Made by a program: the position numbers and the translations under genes
From: an uncultured Cellvibrio sp.
GTDB taxonomy: Bacteria > Pseudomonadota > Gammaproteobacteria > Pseudomonadales > Cellvibrionaceae
Direction: 5' to 3'
Assembly (NCBI GenBank): GCA_946886255.1
Contig: CAMPIG010000022.1
Coordinates: forward strand, 1-24,459
DNA: 24,459 bases
In this document: positions 18,345 through 24,450 of the stretch, one piece after another
Position numbering within the stretch: position 1 is the stretch's first letter
Layout of the letters: the number at the start of each line of letters is the position of its first letter
Notes under the pieces: model-generated
The model's database searches: none
Told to the model about the DNA's origin: nothing
Seen by the model: only the letters and a program-made list of their open reading frames with translations

Positions 18345-18613
18345 TGAGCAACTCCGCTGGAAATCTCTGCTTTTTTCGCAGAAGAGTCTTTGGTTGCCTG
18401 TTCATCCATCCATTTTTGCAGCGATAGTGGCCGCATATCGGTCCATGTCTTTTCAACATAGTCCAGAACGGTTTTCTTATTTCCCTTTACATTTTCAACG
18501 ACAGACCACCCCCCCGGAACAGGTTTCCAGTGGGGCCATATGGAATACTGCTTTTCATGATTAACCAGAACAATAAAAATCTCATCTTCACGATCAAAAC
18601 AACTGGTTGTCAT
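18341..18613 (-). CDS. MbtH-like protein
   Basis: A 90-residue MbtH-family protein, the small chaperone-like partner that binds NRPS adenylation domains and supports their folding or activity. The family signatures are all visible: NHEKQYSIWP (18-27), VPGGW (32-36) and TWTDMRPLSL (56-65). The family core is about 70 residues, and here a short Lys/Ser-rich tail follows. I chose the ATG at 18611-18613 because AGGTG lies five bases upstream and the protein then begins at the usual place; a GTG at 18665 would add an unrelated hydrophobic leader. It is the first gene of the biosynthetic operon and lies 63 bases downstream of a PvdS-type promoter motif. Confidence 0.95.
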   Translation of the reverse strand: MTTSCFDREDEIFIVLVNHEKQYSIWPHWKPVPGGWSVVENVKGNKKTVLDYVEKTWTDMRPLSLQKWMDEQATKDSSAKKAEISSGVAQ

Positions 18614-18676
18614 AGATGCACCTAACTTAATCAGATAAACGATAAAAGTCCCTGCAAAGGGATTCACATCTACATG

Positions 18677-18701
18677 ACGAGTAAGGCTGAAAAGAATTTA
18701 G
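18677..18701 (-). promoter_or_regulatory. PvdS-type iron-starvation box upstream of the biosynthetic operon
   Basis: On the minus strand CTAAAT (18696-18701) is followed by exactly 16 bases and then CGT (18677-18679). This matches the published iron-starvation box of PvdS-dependent promoters, (G/C)TAAAT-N16-CGT. It ends 63 bases before the mbtH-like ATG, a sensible distance for a promoter. A PvdS-like sigma factor is encoded at 19205-19720. By chance such a match would be expected far less than once in this 250-base spacer. Confidence 0.7.
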
Positions 18702-18745
18702 AGGTAATGACTAAAAATTTGCGAGATAAAAAGTGCGGGGTTATA

Positions 18746-18765
18746 AAGGGCGATTTTCGCGCCTT
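18746..18765 (-). terminator. Possible hairpin terminator between the regulators and the biosynthetic operon
   Basis: AAGG-GCGA pairs with TCGC-CCTT around a TTT loop, with one bulged G. It lies about 100 bases past the stop of the mini-FecR gene and before the iron-starvation box. The following T tract on the minus strand is short (TTTATAA), so the call is weak. Confidence 0.25.
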
Positions 18766-18863
18766 ATTTGAATTATAAATGATGCTCAGTTGTCAATTTT
18801 CTGTGACCAATAAAAAATATCGCCTACAGCCAAGCAAGCTCAGTTGCCTCACAAGCGAACATC

Positions 18864-19067
18864 CTATTCATCATCAGCTGGAATCAAACCCATTATCATC
18901 CATAGCGTCCTGGCCTCTTGGTAGGCTTTCTGGTTCGCCACACTATCTGCCAACCATTGATGCAACATTGCGCGCGTCATATCATCAAAGGATGATTCGT
19001 GCTCACGAATGATCCAATTTAACGCCTGCCTCCAAGTTGCATCACTATAACCATTAGTATCTGCCAT
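18864..19067 (-). CDS. Isolated FecR N-terminal (DUF4880-like) domain, 67-residue putative anti-sigma protein
   Basis: A short ORF whose whole length resembles the cytoplasmic N-terminal domain of FecR sigma regulators. The pattern is ALNWIIREHES, then MLHQWLADSVANQKAYQEARTLW, then GLIP; compare AIEWAILL and FHAWLHADPLHVEIW in the full FecR at 20026-21066. It ends in a clean TAG after IPADDE. It has no transmembrane segment, no periplasmic FecR domain and no C-terminal STN-like part. It lies 137 bases downstream of the PvdS-like sigma gene on the same strand, so it probably shares its transcript and may bind that sigma factor. It could also be the remnant of a truncated FecR, but I found no continuation downstream. 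The start has only a weak ribosome binding site. Confidence 0.7.
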   Translation of the reverse strand: MADTNGYSDATWRQALNWIIREHESSFDDMTRAMLHQWLADSVANQKAYQEARTLWMIMGLIPADDE

Positions 19068-19204
19068 TCCACGCCCACCATCTTACCAATCAGGCTATAT
19101 AATTAGACGATCCACAAATGCCCTTGTTAAGGACAATCTGCATCTCAGAAAAAGGCATTATAACGATAATTGTATAAATAAGCAGACTGGGGGATTTTTG
19201 AGTA

Positions 19205-19720
19205 TTAAGAGGCAGGCCCTAATGCTTTACGACAATGCTCCAGCGCATCCCGAATCATAAAGTTTATAAGTGTTGGGGAGACATCTAGCATTTTTGCGAT
19301 TTCTCGCTGAGTGTGCTCACCCATCCGGTACAATTCGAACACCTTTCTGGTTCGCTTCGGTAATTCATCAAGTGCACAAGCAACCAAATTCAATTGTTGA
19401 CGATTGATAAAAATTGTTTCAGGTAATTCAGATGGCGAAGGTACATTATGTCCTTCTTCCTCCAAGGCAAACAAACCTGATTCCAAAATGTTGCGCCGAT
19501 AGCGATCTATCGCCAGGTTGCGCACCACCCTAAATACATAGGCCACAGGTTGCTTTATAACAAATACCGCATTGGCCTCTACAATTTTCAGATATGCATC
19601 CTGCACCACATCTTCAGCCTTATCGGGACTGCCTAGTATCTTGATGGCCGTTTGACATAGCTGACTCCGATGGGCAACAAAGATACTCACGAGATCCAAA
19701 ACTTGCTCGTCTTTGCGCAC
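19205..19720 (-). CDS. PvdS-like ECF (iron-starvation) sigma factor
   Basis: A 171-residue sigma-70 family ECF protein. Region 2 shows AEDVVQDAYLKI (35-46) and YVFRVVRNLAIDRYRR (61-76). Region 4 shows LPKRTRKVFELYRM (120-133) and the helix-turn-helix around VSPTLINFMIRDALEHCRK (148-166). From memory this region 4 and the linker EEEGHNV are strikingly close to Pseudomonas PvdS (VSPTLVNFMIRDALVHCRK, EEEGLNV), so I call it PvdS-like rather than generic FecI. It starts at GTG (19718-19720) with GGAGG eight bases upstream. A sigma-70-like promoter and a Fur box precede it. Its expected target is the iron-starvation box ahead of the mbtH-like gene. The 67-residue FecR-like protein follows it. Confidence 0.9.
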   Translation of the reverse strand: MRKDEQVLDLVSIFVAHRSQLCQTAIKILGSPDKAEDVVQDAYLKIVEANAVFVIKQPVAYVFRVVRNLAIDRYRRNILESGLFALEEEGHNVPSPSELPETIFINRQQLNLVACALDELPKRTRKVFELYRMGEHTQREIAKMLDVSPTLINFMIRDALEHCRKALGPAS

Positions 19721-19766
19721 CGTTAGGTCCTCCAGCCTTATGCGTATTTCGCAAAAGGGCGCCGAT

Positions 19767-19785
19767 ATTAATGATAATCATTTTC
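19767..19785. promoter_or_regulatory. Fur box upstream of the PvdS-like sigma gene
   Basis: ATTAATGATAATCATTTTC matches the 19-base Fur consensus (GATAATGATAATCATTATC) at 16 positions. It lies immediately downstream of the predicted -10 element and 47 bases before the sigma gene start, so Fur-Fe2+ bound here should block transcription when iron is sufficient. Confidence 0.75.
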
Positions 19786-19788
19786 AAC

Positions 19789-19817
19789 ATCATAGACCGT
19801 CCCTCTATAAGGATCAA
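19789..19817 (-). promoter_or_regulatory. Predicted sigma-70 promoter of the PvdS-like sigma gene
   Basis: On the minus strand TTGATC (19812-19817) and TATGAT (19789-19794) are separated by 17 bases. They match the -35 and -10 consensus at 4/6 and 5/6. The likely transcription start falls inside the adjoining Fur box. Confidence 0.5.
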
Positions 19818-20025
19818 CAATTTATATGATCAATAATCGAAAGACAGGAGACTTACTGGTTTTATGAGAATGGAGTCACACAATGGTTTGTTTTGAAATT
19901 CTTCGTTAGATTCTAAGTCTTGATTACCTGAACAAAGCACCTCACTCCACGTTTACCTGAACGAATGAGGAAGTACTTTTTCCAAACCAAACATTAAAAA
20001 TTAATTTAAGATCGACAGAAGATAA

Positions 20026-21066
20026 TTACTGACTAAGCACCAATAACCAAGGCGTAATTTGTTTTGCCGTGGCATCATGAGCCAACGCCATCTCGGTTAA
20101 AGTAGATACTGGATTATTGAGCCTATATAAACCAGTTACTCGCTGACTAGCAAAGGGTTCGGTTACCAAGATCGTACCGCCGTAATAATCTCGAAATGTT
20201 TTCACAACCTCTCTAACAGGTAAGTCACGAACAACCAATTCCCCCTTTCGCCAACGAGCCACATCCTCCGGCATCATTCTGGAAAGACTTGCACCAAGTA
20301 CTCCGGTCATTAGAAGTCGATCCCCTGCCGTAAGGTTTCTTACCATCATGGGTGAAATATTGCCATCTTCCACTCGCACTTGGCCGTGTGCGACACTGAC
20401 AATGACACCACTTTCAGACCTGGTTACATCAAAGGAAGTCCCCAATACTGTCGTTCTCGTACCGCCAGCATCCACGTGAAAAGGCCTGTCAGTATCAGCT
20501 CGCACCTCAAAAAAAGCTGATCCTTCTATCAAGCGCACCAATCTCTTACTTTCAGTATAAGCAACATCCACCGCACTTTTAGGCGCAAGATAAAGTTTAC
20601 TACCGTCCTCCAGAACGTAGTTTTTTTGCTCACCAGTACCCGTCAGATAATCGGCTGAAAAGGTAAGGGTCAAGCGAGGAATCAATATCAACAAAAAACT
20701 TGCCGCTATTACCAATCCCGCAACCGACCTTTTCCAATGGGGGAGTAGGCACACAGGTTTAGCCTGTTTGCGCCCTAACACTTTACTCAACGAGTTTCCA
20801 TGCCTTTGCAATGTTCGTTTTGGTAGATTTTTTACTAGCCAAGCAGAGCGCTCATCAGGCCACTGCTTTTGAACACTTGGTGGCAACTTACCCAGTCCTT
20901 CATAAACATGAAGGGTGCGAGCCCATATTTCCACGTGGAGAGGATCAGCATGGAGCCATGCATGGAAACGTTTTTGCTGATTGATATCATCAGGATCATC
21001 AGCCAACAAAATAGCCCATTCGATAGCTTTATCTTCAGCTTGGGACAACTCAGAGTTATTAGTCAT
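20026..21066 (-). CDS. FecR-family transmembrane sigma factor regulator
   Basis: A 346-residue FecR protein, the inner-membrane link between a TonB-dependent transducer and an ECF sigma factor. The N-terminal cytoplasmic domain (about 10-60) has AIEWAILL and HAWLHADPLHVEIWAR. One transmembrane helix spans about 115-131 (VAGLVIAASFLLILI). The periplasmic FecR domain (about 140-240) includes YVLEDGSKLYLAPKSAV and VLGTSFDV. The C-terminal STN-like part (about 265-346) includes DLPVREVVKTFRDYYGG. Length and order match full-size FecR. It lies 182 bases downstream of the second ECF sigma gene on the same strand, its likely partner. The TonB-dependent receptor that usually accompanies such a pair is not in the window. 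The ribosome binding site is weak. Confidence 0.93.
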   Translation of the reverse strand: MTNNSELSQAEDKAIEWAILLADDPDDINQQKRFHAWLHADPLHVEIWARTLHVYEGLGKLPPSVQKQWPDERSAWLVKNLPKRTLQRHGNSLSKVLGRKQAKPVCLLPHWKRSVAGLVIAASFLLILIPRLTLTFSADYLTGTGEQKNYVLEDGSKLYLAPKSAVDVAYTESKRLVRLIEGSAFFEVRADTDRPFHVDAGGTRTTVLGTSFDVTRSESGVIVSVAHGQVRVEDGNISPMMVRNLTAGDRLLMTGVLGASLSRMMPEDVARWRKGELVVRDLPVREVVKTFRDYYGGTILVTEPFASQRVTGLYRLNNPVSTLTEMALAHDATAKQITPWLLVLSQ

Positions 21067-21142
21067 AGATCTTTACACATTACTGTTCATTTACCGCTGA
21101 ATATACATTCACCTTCTGCAGCATAGACCGCGCTCGGCAAGC

Positions 21143-21166
21143 ACGATGTATGATTATGAACATTTT
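21143..21166 (-). promoter_or_regulatory. Imperfect iron-starvation-box-like motif upstream of fecR
   Basis: On the minus strand AAAAT (21162-21166), 16 bases and CGT (21143-21145) match TAAAT-N16-CGT at 7 of 8 fixed positions. It ends 77 bases before the FecR start. One mismatch makes chance occurrence plausible. Confidence 0.25.
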
Positions 21167-21248
21167 ATTAAATAACGTATATGTGACGATTTTTCCCAAT
21201 AGAGATGCCGAAACTACATGGAAAATGACGGCAAAACCAAGGATATAA

Positions 21249-21764
21249 TCAAAGAGAGGAAGAACGAGATAGGCGATACTGGCAATGTTTGATACCTTCC
21301 TTCACCAAATATTGTGCCATGGAAGGGGAAACCTTTAGATGTTCGGCGATTTCGCGAAGCTTATACCCACCCAATCGATGCATCTCTAGTGCCAACCGGG
21401 TACGCTCCGGAAGCTCGTCTAGCGCTGCCGTCAACTGTTCCAGCTCATTACATGCGATTGCCTCCTGCTCCGGCACCGCCTGTTCCGCAGGAATAGTTTC
21501 GGCGATATCGTCAATAGTGTGCGAAAAGAGCACTCTTTCAAATTGGGCACGACGGCAATAATCTAGCGCCAGATTTCTCACTATCCTATATAAATAGCCA
21601 ACCGGATTATCCCGCCACTCATCTGACATAGCCGAATTAAACCGCAAATAGGCATCTTGGGTGATATCTTCCGCCCGTCCACAATCTCCTACAATACTGT
21701 TGGCGTAATTGATCAACTCTCTCTGGTGAGCAGTATATAGGCTGAGTATTTGAGCATCTGACAT
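21249..21764 (-). CDS. FecI-like ECF sigma factor
   Basis: A 171-residue ECF sigma factor. Region 2 has AEDITQDAYLRF (31-42) and GYLYRIVRNLALDYCRR (56-72). Region 4 has LPERTRLALEMHRLGGY (118-134) and the helix-turn-helix around LREIAEHLKVSPSMAQYLV (136-154). It is clearly different from the PvdS-like sigma at 19205-19720 in the recognition helix (SPSMAQYLVKEGIKHC versus SPTLINFMIRDALEHC), so it probably reads another promoter. It most likely pairs with the FecR gene that follows. The gene starts with ATG at 21762-21764, with a poor ribosome binding site. A Fur box and promoter lie 43-91 bases upstream. Confidence 0.93.
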   Translation of the reverse strand: MSDAQILSLYTAHQRELINYANSIVGDCGRAEDITQDAYLRFNSAMSDEWRDNPVGYLYRIVRNLALDYCRRAQFERVLFSHTIDDIAETIPAEQAVPEQEAIACNELEQLTAALDELPERTRLALEMHRLGGYKLREIAEHLKVSPSMAQYLVKEGIKHCQYRLSRSSSL

Positions 21765-21806
21765 GATGATTCACTACAAAATTTACAAGGTAACCAATGT
21801 ACGCAT

Positions 21807-21825
21807 GAAAATGATAATTGTTTTC
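21807..21825. promoter_or_regulatory. Fur box upstream of the FecI-like sigma gene
   Basis: GAAAATGATAATTGTTTTC matches the 19-base Fur consensus at 15 positions and is nearly an inverted repeat. It directly adjoins the predicted -10 element of the sigma gene and ends 43 bases before its start codon. Confidence 0.7.
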
Positions 21826-21855
21826 ATTTTAACCATACATATACCATCAATGCAA
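21826..21855 (-). promoter_or_regulatory. Predicted promoter of the FecI-like sigma gene
   Basis: TAAAAT (21826-21831, minus strand) matches the -10 consensus at 5/6. A poor -35 (TTGCAT, 21850-21855) lies 18 bases upstream. The -10 touches the Fur box, the same layout as at the PvdS-like sigma gene. Confidence 0.4.
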
Positions 21856-21943
21856 CACTGCCGCCAGACTTAACGCTAGGCTCGACCAGAGCTCAATATT
21901 CTGAAGCTGAATTGCCGAGGAAACTCTCTGAACCTATTTAGGT

Positions 21944-21972
21944 TTGAGCAATATTCCCTGTCAGTTCATAAA
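21944..21972 (+). promoter_or_regulatory. Weak candidate promoter for the DUF3649-PepSY-DUF3325 operon
   Basis: TTGAGC (21944-21949) and CATAAA (21967-21972) are 17 bases apart and each match sigma-70 consensus at 4/6. The operon starts 93 bases downstream. The second Fur box lies about 120 bases further upstream and may not act on this promoter. Confidence 0.25.
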
Positions 21973-22064
21973 ACTATTGGTATTTTTCCGCTTTCATTCG
22001 TTAATTCGGCAAAGAAAATATACTCGCCCTCCGCCAAACTGCTTCTGAATGCGAACATCAATTA

Positions 22065-22340
22065 ATGGGATTGACCAAAAGACAACTACTATCGCTAACG
22101 ATGCCAGCATTGGTTGGAGGCTATTATTTCGCTACTGCATTCGGCATCTTTTTAGGTGGCGTATTACCAATACCTCGAGGTGAAGCAGTCTTAATTGGCA
22201 ACCTGGTCAGCTTTATCGTTTATATCGGAGCCATTATTTGGGTATTCGGACTTCGTAACCCAAAGCGAGCTTGGTTAATCCTATTACTATCCGCTACGGC
22301 ATTAGCTTCCGTTGGGTTATACGCAGGCAGAACACTGTGA
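22065..22340 (+). CDS. DUF3649-like small inner-membrane protein
   Basis: A 91-residue protein with three predicted transmembrane segments: about 13-34, 42-63 and 69-87. GGYYFATAF, LPIPRGEAVLIGNLVSFIVY and NPKRAWLILL fit the DUF3649 family, small membrane proteins commonly encoded with PepSY and DUF3325 proteins near TonB-dependent siderophore receptors. Their molecular role is not known to me. It is the first gene of a three-gene plus-strand operon. The ATG at 22065 is the first usable start after an in-frame stop, though no good ribosome binding site precedes it. Confidence 0.75.
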   Translation: MGLTKRQLLSLTMPALVGGYYFATAFGIFLGGVLPIPRGEAVLIGNLVSFIVYIGAIIWVFGLRNPKRAWLILLLSATALASVGLYAGRTL

Positions 22341-22353
22341 GGAAGCAACCAGG

Positions 22354-23979
22354 TTGATAAAGAAAATCACTCATGGAATACCTAAGGGCAATTTCCGTCA
22401 ATCAATGGCTTGGCTGCATACCTGGGCAGGCTTGGTTTTGGGATGGGTCCTATTCTTTATATTTCTCACGGGCACTGCGGGATATTTCGACACCGAGATT
22501 GACCGCTGGATGCATCCAGAGTTACCTCGTGACCAAACCTATTTACCTACCGGCAAAACTGCTGCCATTCTTTTATCTCGACTGGAAAAAGAAGCACCGG
22601 AAGCAAAGCGCTGGTTTATCAGTCTTCCTGTCAATCGCAATACTCCTTATCCAAGCATTTTCTGGCAAGGAGCTTCGACAACCTCGGGAGCAAGTGCCGT
22701 CAACGGCAGTATGCAAGTCGATGGTGAAACTGGCAAGTCATTTCATACCCGTGATTCCGGTGGTGGACAACTCCTATACCAAATGCATTGGCGCTTACAC
22801 TATTTCTCACGTATTCAAGCAGATGTCATTGTTGGTTTCGCCGCGCTATTTATGCTTGTAGCATTGATCACGGGAATAATTGTCCATAAAAAAATCTTCA
22901 AAGATTTTTTCACCTTTCGACCCGGCAAGGGACAGCGCACTTGGTTAGATGCTCACAACGTGTTAGGAGTGATTGCCCTTCCTTTTCATCTGATGATCAC
23001 CTATTCAGGATTGGTTTTTATGGGGTTTTCCTATATGCCTTTGATCGTCGCCGCTCATTACGGCACCAATGCTGGCCAGCAACAATTTAATAGGGAGATG
23101 TTTAATCCACCCGGCTTAATCGACCCAGCTCACACATCAGCACCGTTAGCAAACTTGAACGCAATGATCACTTTTGCAGAAACCCGCTGGAGTAGTGGTC
23201 AAGTTCATAGCGTCGATATTCGTCATCCTGGCGACCAAAACGCTCGCATCATTATCCAAGGTAGCATTGATGGCACCATCACAAGTAGCAGCGAACGCCT
23301 TCTTTTCGACGGTGTCAGCGGAGAATTGCTGCATGATTTACCTGCAACGACATCTACCGCCCAAGGTACCCGCGATATGCTTATCGGACTACATGAGGGG
23401 CTTTTTGCACCGTGGATATTACGCTGGTTATATTTCCTTTCAGGATTGCTTGGTACAGCTATGATAGCTACCGGACTTATTTTATGGACAGCCAAACGTC
23501 GCCAGCAAGCAAGCCATAAATTTGTGTCAGCATCTCACAATGCTCTAGCGTTGGTAGAAAAATTAAACCTAGGAACAGTTATAGGGCTCCCCATTGGTAT
23601 CGCTGCCTATTTCTGGGCCAATCGCCTACTACCCCTGAATATTACCGACCGGTCAGAGTGGGAAGCTCATACAATATTTCTGGTATGGCTAGCTATGTTA
23701 ATCCATGCTGTCTGGCGACCAATTTTTTATGCATGGATAGAACAACTTGTTATTGCAGCAGCGTTGTTTGGTCTGCTGCCTATACTTAATTTTTTAACCA
23801 CTGATCGTCATTTGGGCCAAAGCCTGGCAGTCGGAGATTGGGTTTTTGCAGGTTTTGACCTAGTGGTTCTGACCATTGGCTTAATGTTCATCTACGCAGC
23901 CTGGCAAACCAATTGCACCAAGCGGACACGACAATCGAGTATTAGTTGGACCACTAAAAAAGCAGGCAGTGAGGCATGA
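22354..23979 (+). CDS. PepSY-domain inner-membrane protein (PiuB/FoxB-like), candidate ferric-siderophore reductase
   Basis: A 541-residue PepSY-associated transmembrane protein. The N-terminus FRQSMAWLHTWAGLVLGW is characteristic. Membrane segments lie at about 25-45, 156-178, 203-236, 354-379, 406-426, 438-455, 462-482 and 497-517, with two large extracytoplasmic stretches. Conserved-looking histidines that could bind haem or metal are His22, His145, His149, His201, His212 and His347. Relatives such as FoxB have been implicated in reducing iron from siderophores at the inner membrane, which fits the context, but function here is inferred. I chose TTG at 22354 because GAGGAAG lies eight bases upstream and the length suits the family; a TTG at 22312 would overlap the previous gene, and an ATG at 22405 trims the conserved start. 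The stop overlaps the next ATG (ATGA). Confidence 0.85.
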   Translation: MIKKITHGIPKGNFRQSMAWLHTWAGLVLGWVLFFIFLTGTAGYFDTEIDRWMHPELPRDQTYLPTGKTAAILLSRLEKEAPEAKRWFISLPVNRNTPYPSIFWQGASTTSGASAVNGSMQVDGETGKSFHTRDSGGGQLLYQMHWRLHYFSRIQADVIVGFAALFMLVALITGIIVHKKIFKDFFTFRPGKGQRTWLDAHNVLGVIALPFHLMITYSGLVFMGFSYMPLIVAAHYGTNAGQQQFNREMFNPPGLIDPAHTSAPLANLNAMITFAETRWSSGQVHSVDIRHPGDQNARIIIQGSIDGTITSSSERLLFDGVSGELLHDLPATTSTAQGTRDMLIGLHEGLFAPWILRWLYFLSGLLGTAMIATGLILWTAKRRQQASHKFVSASHNALALVEKLNLGTVIGLPIGIAAYFWANRLLPLNITDRSEWEAHTIFLVWLAMLIHAVWRPIFYAWIEQLVIAAALFGLLPILNFLTTDRHLGQSLAVGDWVFAGFDLVVLTIGLMFIYAAWQTNCTKRTRQSSISWTTKKAGSEA

Positions 23980-24341
23980 TTTCGTGGCTACAATTCCTCT
24001 GCCTATTTAGCCTGGGAATTTGTGCCATGGGGTGCCTGTGTTTGACTACAAAAAGACACTCCCGTCACCTCACTGTTTATTTTTCAATGCTTCCTTGGCG
24101 TAAACAGTTACGCGCAGGGGGCTGGCTGCTGCTACTTCTGATGTTATTGATCGCTATTACCATTTTTGGTTGGGGAATTGGGCTAGTAACTTTAATTGGT
24201 TTACTAAGCCTCATTGCACTACTCGCTATATGGTTAATCACCTATCAACCCCGATGGGCCATATACAGCATTATAGTGGGAGGGGCTGTTGGAGCGATCA
24301 GCTTAGCCTTTATTGAACTGCCTTTATGGCCACTTCGGTGA
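23976..24341 (+). CDS. DUF3325-like small inner-membrane protein
   Basis: A 121-residue protein with about four hydrophobic segments: 4-24, 49-68, 69-88 and 94-112. Size, topology and position directly after a PepSY protein match DUF3325-type proteins, which recur in siderophore uptake operons without a defined biochemical function. A cytoplasmic-looking basic loop (KRHSRHL, then LPWRKQLRAGGW) separates the first two segments. Its ATG overlaps the PepSY stop by four bases (ATGA), so the two are translationally coupled. Family assignment rests mainly on context and length. Confidence 0.65.
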   Translation: MISWLQFLCLFSLGICAMGCLCLTTKRHSRHLTVYFSMLPWRKQLRAGGWLLLLLMLLIAITIFGWGIGLVTLIGLLSLIALLAIWLITYQPRWAIYSIIVGGAVGAISLAFIELPLWPLR

Positions 24342-24356
24342 TTTTATTGAAAGCAT

Positions 24357-24391
24357 AAAAAAACCCGCACTTTTGAGGCTGTGTCAAAACC
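24357..24391. other. Possible broken terminator half joined to an insertion-sequence-like end
   Basis: AAAAAAACCCGCAC at 24357-24370 looks like the left arm of an A-rich/GC terminator hairpin, but no matching GTGCGGGTTT arm follows. GAGGCTGTGTCAAAACC at 24375-24391 resembles the terminal repeats of several insertion sequence families. No transposase is in the window. Confidence 0.2.
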
Positions 24392-24416
24392 CTAGAGTCC
24401 AGGATTCTGATTTGAG

Positions 24417-24450
24417 AAAATGCTCGCATCGTTTGATGCGAGCATTTTTT
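24417..24450. terminator. Strong rho-independent terminator, probably bidirectional
   Basis: AAAATGCTCGCATC (24417-24430) pairs perfectly with GATGCGAGCATTTT (24435-24448) around a GTTT loop. A run of T follows on the plus strand and a run of A precedes it, so it can act in both directions. It lies about 75 bases after the last gene of the plus-strand operon. Confidence 0.85.

Larger units (their letters stand above)
19721..20025. other. Intergenic region between FecR and the PvdS-like sigma gene
   Basis: This 305-base spacer separates the end of the FecR gene from the next minus-strand gene. Its left third holds the sigma promoter and Fur box. The remainder is AT-rich with no convincing ORF. 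It contains two direct copies of TTACCTGAAC (19924-19933 and 19953-19962). I see no clear terminator for the FecR gene. Confidence 0.6.
21765..22064. other. Divergent intergenic region between the FecI-like gene and the DUF3649 operon
   Basis: This 300-base spacer separates two divergent transcripts. Its left end holds the FecI promoter and Fur box. A small inverted repeat, AACCTA-TT-TAGGTT, lies at 21931-21944. A plausible plus-strand promoter follows at 21944-21972. I see no ORF or RNA gene. Confidence 0.6.

Noticed and set aside
17873..18427. A 184-codon open frame on the plus strand
   Set aside because: It runs antisense across the thioesterase and mbtH-like genes, both of which have clear family motifs.
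18614..18667. Longer MbtH-like protein from a GTG at 18665-18667
   Set aside because: It adds 18 residues before the usual family N-terminus and would begin at the -10 side of the iron-starvation box; the ATG at 18611 has AGGTG at good spacing.
19159..19177. Fur-like sequence TATAACGATAATTGTATAA between the PvdS-like sigma gene and the mini-FecR gene
   Set aside because: Only 11 of 19 consensus positions match and no strong promoter adjoins it, so chance in AT-rich sequence is likely.
21931..21944. Inverted repeat AACCTA-TT-TAGGTT as an operator or terminator
   Set aside because: The loop is only two bases, the stem is short and AT-rich, and no T tract or known consensus goes with it.
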